Shown here piece by piece: positions 4,331-6,336 of a DNA stretch of 6,336 nucleotides. The stretch comes from Nonomuraea sp. Lineage in GTDB: Bacteria > Actinomycetota > Actinomycetes > Streptosporangiales > Streptosporangiaceae. Position 1 is the first letter of the stretch, and each line of letters starts with the position of its first letter. The notes below the pieces were generated by a model. The model saw nothing but the letters and a program-made list of their open reading frames with translations, ran no database searches and was not told the origin of the DNA. Where the stretch lies: the NCBI GenBank assembly GCA_013362835.1, contig JABFVJ010000207.1, forward strand, positions 1 to 6,336, written 5' to 3'. The translations under genes and the position numbers were made by a program.

Positions 4331-5701
4331 GTGAGCAGCGAAACCCAAGGACGTGCGGTCCACTCCGGACGGATGATCACGTTCTACGTGGCCCTCGCCG
4401 TATTCGCGCAGGAGTCGACCTGGAACTTCTACGACAGTCGCGTGCCCGAGCTGCTGCGCGACTACATCGCGAGCGCGGCGGTGATCGGGCTGCTCATGGG
4501 CATGGACAACCTGCTCGGGGTCTTCATCCAGCCCGCCATGGGCAACCGCTCCGACAACACGCGGACCGTGTGGGGGCGGCGCATCCCCTATCTGGCGGTC
4601 ATGATGCCGCTGGGCGCGCTGCTGTTCCTGCTCATCCCGCGCGCCGCCTCGCTGGGGTGGCTGATCCTGCTGATCTTCCTCTACGCCGTGGTGATGAACA
4701 GCTTCAAGCCCATCAGCGAGTCGCTCCTGCCCGACTTCATCAGGCCGGAGCGCCGGAGCCGGGCGAACGCGGCGGTGAAGACGGCGGCGGCGCTGACGGT
4801 GATCGTCGCGGCGCTGGTCAGCCTGCTGCTCGTGGACGACCATCCGCAGCTGGCGTTCGCCGTTCCCGCAGGGCTCATGCTGGCGGCGGCCGCCGTACTG
4901 GTGTGGAAGGTTCGCGACAGTAACTCGGCGGGCTACCAGGCGGCCCTCGCCGAGGACGCGGTGGACGCGGGGGCGAAGGGCACCGGCGCGGTGGACGCGG
5001 GAGCGAAGGGCACCGACGCGGTGGACGCTGGGACGAAGGGCATCGACGCGCCGGCCGGTGGCGAGACTCACGCCCCCGGGACGAAGATCGGGGCGATTCT
5101 TCGTGACCTGGCGCGTGACCCCGACCGCAGCCGCCTGCTGATGATCGTCACGGTGTTCGTCTTCGGCGGCGCCTGGGCCGCCTCGCGCGCCCTCATGACT
5201 CCCTACGGCGTCGAGGCGCTGGGCCTGTCGGACGGTCAGGCGGGCGGGCTGACGTTGCCCAGCGGCATCGCCTACATCGTGGCCGCCTTCCCCGCCGCCC
5301 TGCTCGCCGAGCGGTTCGGGCGGTTGCGGGTCATCATGGTCGGAATGGCGATCTTCGCGGCCGGCACGATCCTGGGCGCCGTGGTGCAGAACCCCGTCGC
5401 GACCATGGTCACGCTGTGCCTTGCCGCCGCCGGGGCGGCCGGGTTCATGATCAACGCGGTCGTCGTCCTGTGGAACCTGGCCCCGTCGGCCAGGGTCGTC
5501 GGCACCTACACGGGCCTGTACACCGTCGGCTGGGCGGGCGGCGCGCTCGCCGGTCCCGCGCTCGTGGGGCTGGCGGTCGACCTGACCGGCTGGCACCTGA
5601 TGCTCCTGCACATCACGGTCCTGGCCGTCATCGCCATCGTGCTGGTCGTCCGCGTCGACCGGCTCCAGCGCGGCGCCGCTGCGGAGGGGAGGGCCCTGTG
5701 A
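4331..5701 (+). CDS. MFS transporter with 10-residue repeats in the central loop
   Basis: A 456-residue polytopic membrane protein of the major facilitator superfamily, about 12 predicted membrane segments: first at about 15-35, the N-terminal bundle to about 193, a cytoplasmic loop at about 194-262, then the C-terminal bundle. The loop after segment 2 reads 'PAMGNRSDNTRTVWGRRIPY' (68-87), the MFS G-x-x-x-D-R-x-G-R-R motif in the form seen in sugar/cation-symporter-like members. The matching C-terminal loop is 'AERFGRLRV'. The central loop holds three 10-residue repeats. The cargo is not readable, but the divergent D-malate/tartrate-type dehydrogenase and the coupled 2-hydroxyacid dehydrogenase suggest a hydroxy acid or sugar acid. 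Start: GTG with a strong ribosome-binding site. Its stop overlaps the next start (GTGA), so the two are translationally coupled. Control is probably by the GntR operator at 4279-4290. Confidence 0.9.
   Translation: MSSETQGRAVHSGRMITFYVALAVFAQESTWNFYDSRVPELLRDYIASAAVIGLLMGMDNLLGVFIQPAMGNRSDNTRTVWGRRIPYLAVMMPLGALLFLLIPRAASLGWLILLIFLYAVVMNSFKPISESLLPDFIRPERRSRANAAVKTAAALTVIVAALVSLLLVDDHPQLAFAVPAGLMLAAAAVLVWKVRDSNSAGYQAALAEDAVDAGAKGTGAVDAGAKGTDAVDAGTKGIDAPAGGETHAPGTKIGAILRDLARDPDRSRLLMIVTVFVFGGAWAASRALMTPYGVEALGLSDGQAGGLTLPSGIAYIVAAFPAALLAERFGRLRVIMVGMAIFAAGTILGAVVQNPVATMVTLCLAAAGAAGFMINAVVVLWNLAPSARVVGTYTGLYTVGWAGGALAGPALVGLAVDLTGWHLMLLHITVLAVIAIVLVVRVDRLQRGAAAEGRAL
4955..5044 (+). repeat. Three in-frame 30-bp tandem repeats in the transporter gene
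   Basis: Units 4955-4984, 4985-5014 and 5015-5044 encode DAVDAGAKGT, GAVDAGAKGT and DAVDAGTKGI (residues 209-238). Each shares GCGGTGGACGC and the AAGGGC core with few differences, pointing to recent slippage or unequal crossover. They sit in the cytoplasmic loop between the two six-helix bundles, where length changes are tolerated. Confidence 0.92.
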
Positions 5702-6336
5702 CGCGCACTGTCGTGGTCACCACCGACTATCTGGTTCCGGGCGACGAGGCCGATCTCTTCCTGCGGCAGGAGGGCTTCGTCACGCGTCACCACCCGCTGC
5801 GCGGGCCCCGCGGGCACGACGAGCTGGTCGCGATCCTCGACGGCGCGGAGGGCGCGCTGATCGCCAACGAGCCGATGACGGCGCAGGTGTTCGCGCGGAC
5901 CTCCGGGCTGCGGGCGGTGGTGCGCACCGGCGTGGGCTTCGACTCCGTCGACGTGGAGGCGGCCACTCGCGCGGGCGTCTCGGTGAGCAACCTGCCGGGC
6001 GTCAACGCCAACGCGGTGGCCGAGTACACGATGGCGCTGCTGTTGGCTCAGGCGCGCCGGCTGGTGCCGGTGGCCGCCGGGGTGCGGGAGGGCGGGTGGC
6101 CGCGCGAGGACGGTTTCGAGCTGCGCGGAAAGACGCTCGGGCTTCTCGGGTACGGCTCGGCGGCTCGCGCGGTGGTGCCGCTGGCGACGGCTTTCGGGCT
6201 GCGGGTGCTGTGCACCACGGCCAGCGCGGCGGCGTCGCCCACCGCTGCCGCTGCCGCTGCCGCTGCCGCTGCCGGCGCCGGTCCCAGTGCCGGTCCCGGT
6301 CCCGGTGTCGCTTTCGTGGAGCTCCGCGACCTGCTC
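5698..6336 (+). CDS. D-isomer-specific 2-hydroxyacid dehydrogenase, N-terminal part (C-terminus beyond the window)
   Basis: 213 codons are present before the window ends. The fold is that of the D-2-hydroxyacid/phosphoglycerate dehydrogenases, which interconvert 2-keto and D-2-hydroxy acids with NAD(P)H in the cytosol. Seen: 'GALIANEPMTAQVF' (52-65), 'LRAVVRTGVGFDSVDVEAAT' (71-90, substrate loop V-R-x-G-x-G-x-D-x-V-D), 'NLPGVNANAVAEYTMALLLA' (98-117), then the Rossmann start 'LRGKTLGLLGYGSAARAVV' (142-160). The nucleotide motif is G-Y-G-S-A-A, with the third Gly replaced by Ala. The acidic residue expected at the end of the second strand is replaced by 'LCTTA' (171-175). This is followed by a low-complexity Ala/Gly/Pro insert (about 176-203) before 'VAFVELRDLL'. 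The catalytic Arg-Glu-His lie beyond the window. The GTG at 5698 overlaps the transporter stop (GTGA). Substrate is unknown; hydroxypyruvate/D-glycerate is a context-based guess. Confidence 0.9.
   Translation, partial: MTRTVVVTTDYLVPGDEADLFLRQEGFVTRHHPLRGPRGHDELVAILDGAEGALIANEPMTAQVFARTSGLRAVVRTGVGFDSVDVEAATRAGVSVSNLPGVNANAVAEYTMALLLAQARRLVPVAAGVREGGWPREDGFELRGKTLGLLGYGSAARAVVPLATAFGLRVLCTTASAAASPTAAAAAAAAAAGAGPSAGPGPGVAFVELRDLL
6244..6309 (+). repeat. Hexanucleotide microsatellite inside the 2-hydroxyacid dehydrogenase gene
   Basis: Five exact copies of GCTGCC (6244-6273) encode ten alanines (183-192). They are followed in the same 6-bp register by GGCGCC, GGTCCC, AGTGCC, GGTCCC, GGTCCC, GGTGTC, giving a Gly/Ala/Pro run. 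Eleven hexamers in all. Copy-number changes would keep the frame and only alter loop length. Confidence 0.9.

Noticed and set aside
4328..5611. Long minus-strand open frame of 427 codons with His/Arg repeats
   Set aside because: Exact antisense of the MFS gene; its repeats mirror the 30-bp units of the transporter, and it has no recognisable domain or start signal.
6244..6309. On/off phase-variation switch from the short repeat tract
   Set aside because: The unit is six bases, so gain or loss keeps the frame; only loop length would change.

Overview
The window is very GC-rich DNA with GTG as well as ATG starts, GC-rich third codon positions and typical actinomycete gene families. It looks like a chromosomal segment of a filamentous or related actinobacterium; a Streptosporangiales-like host is a guess. 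There is no sign of phage, plasmid, IS, CRISPR or RNA genes.

Layout from left to right. (1) A PucR/CdaR-type regulator on the minus strand (1-649, C-terminus off the window) diverges from a class II aldolase/adducin-type gene (758-1540, +). A perfect 7-bp-arm inverted repeat sits exactly on the regulator's start codon. (2) A roughly 300-bp non-genic strip (1541-1837) separates convergent genes. It holds a probable decayed 3' end of an ABC-transporter ATPase, an array of about 30-bp degenerate repeats, a small hairpin, and a 29-bp duplication of the 3' end of the next gene. (3) A minus-strand operon reads leftward from 4237: a GntR/FCD regulator, a DmlA/TtuC-type D-malate/tartrate dehydrogenase (ATGA stop/start overlap) and a PPOX-type flavin split-barrel protein (13-bp gap). 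(4) A 93-bp divergent control region (4238-4330) carries TTGACA, a weak -10 and a perfect TTGCTATAGCAA palindrome between them. It leads to a plus-strand pair, an MFS transporter (4331-5701) and a D-2-hydroxyacid dehydrogenase (from 5698, GTGA overlap, C-terminus off the window).

How it works together (inference): the GntR repressor, beta-hydroxyacid oxidative decarboxylase, transporter and D-2-hydroxyacid dehydrogenase form a divergent, self-regulated cassette. It probably imports and degrades a small hydroxy-dicarboxylic or sugar acid such as D-malate or a tartrate. TtuC-type enzymes can turn meso-tartrate into D-glycerate, which a D-2-hydroxyacid dehydrogenase could interconvert with hydroxypyruvate. 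The aldolase-like gene may be a neighbouring pathway under its own PucR-type regulator.

The oddest structural theme is in-frame tandem repetition in three places: 30-bp units in the intergenic strip, three 30-bp units in the transporter's central loop, and hexamers inserted in the Rossmann domain of the dehydrogenase. I see no clearly new defence or mobile system. The notable points are the operator architecture, the repeat insertions, the non-canonical aldolase active site and the cassette composition.
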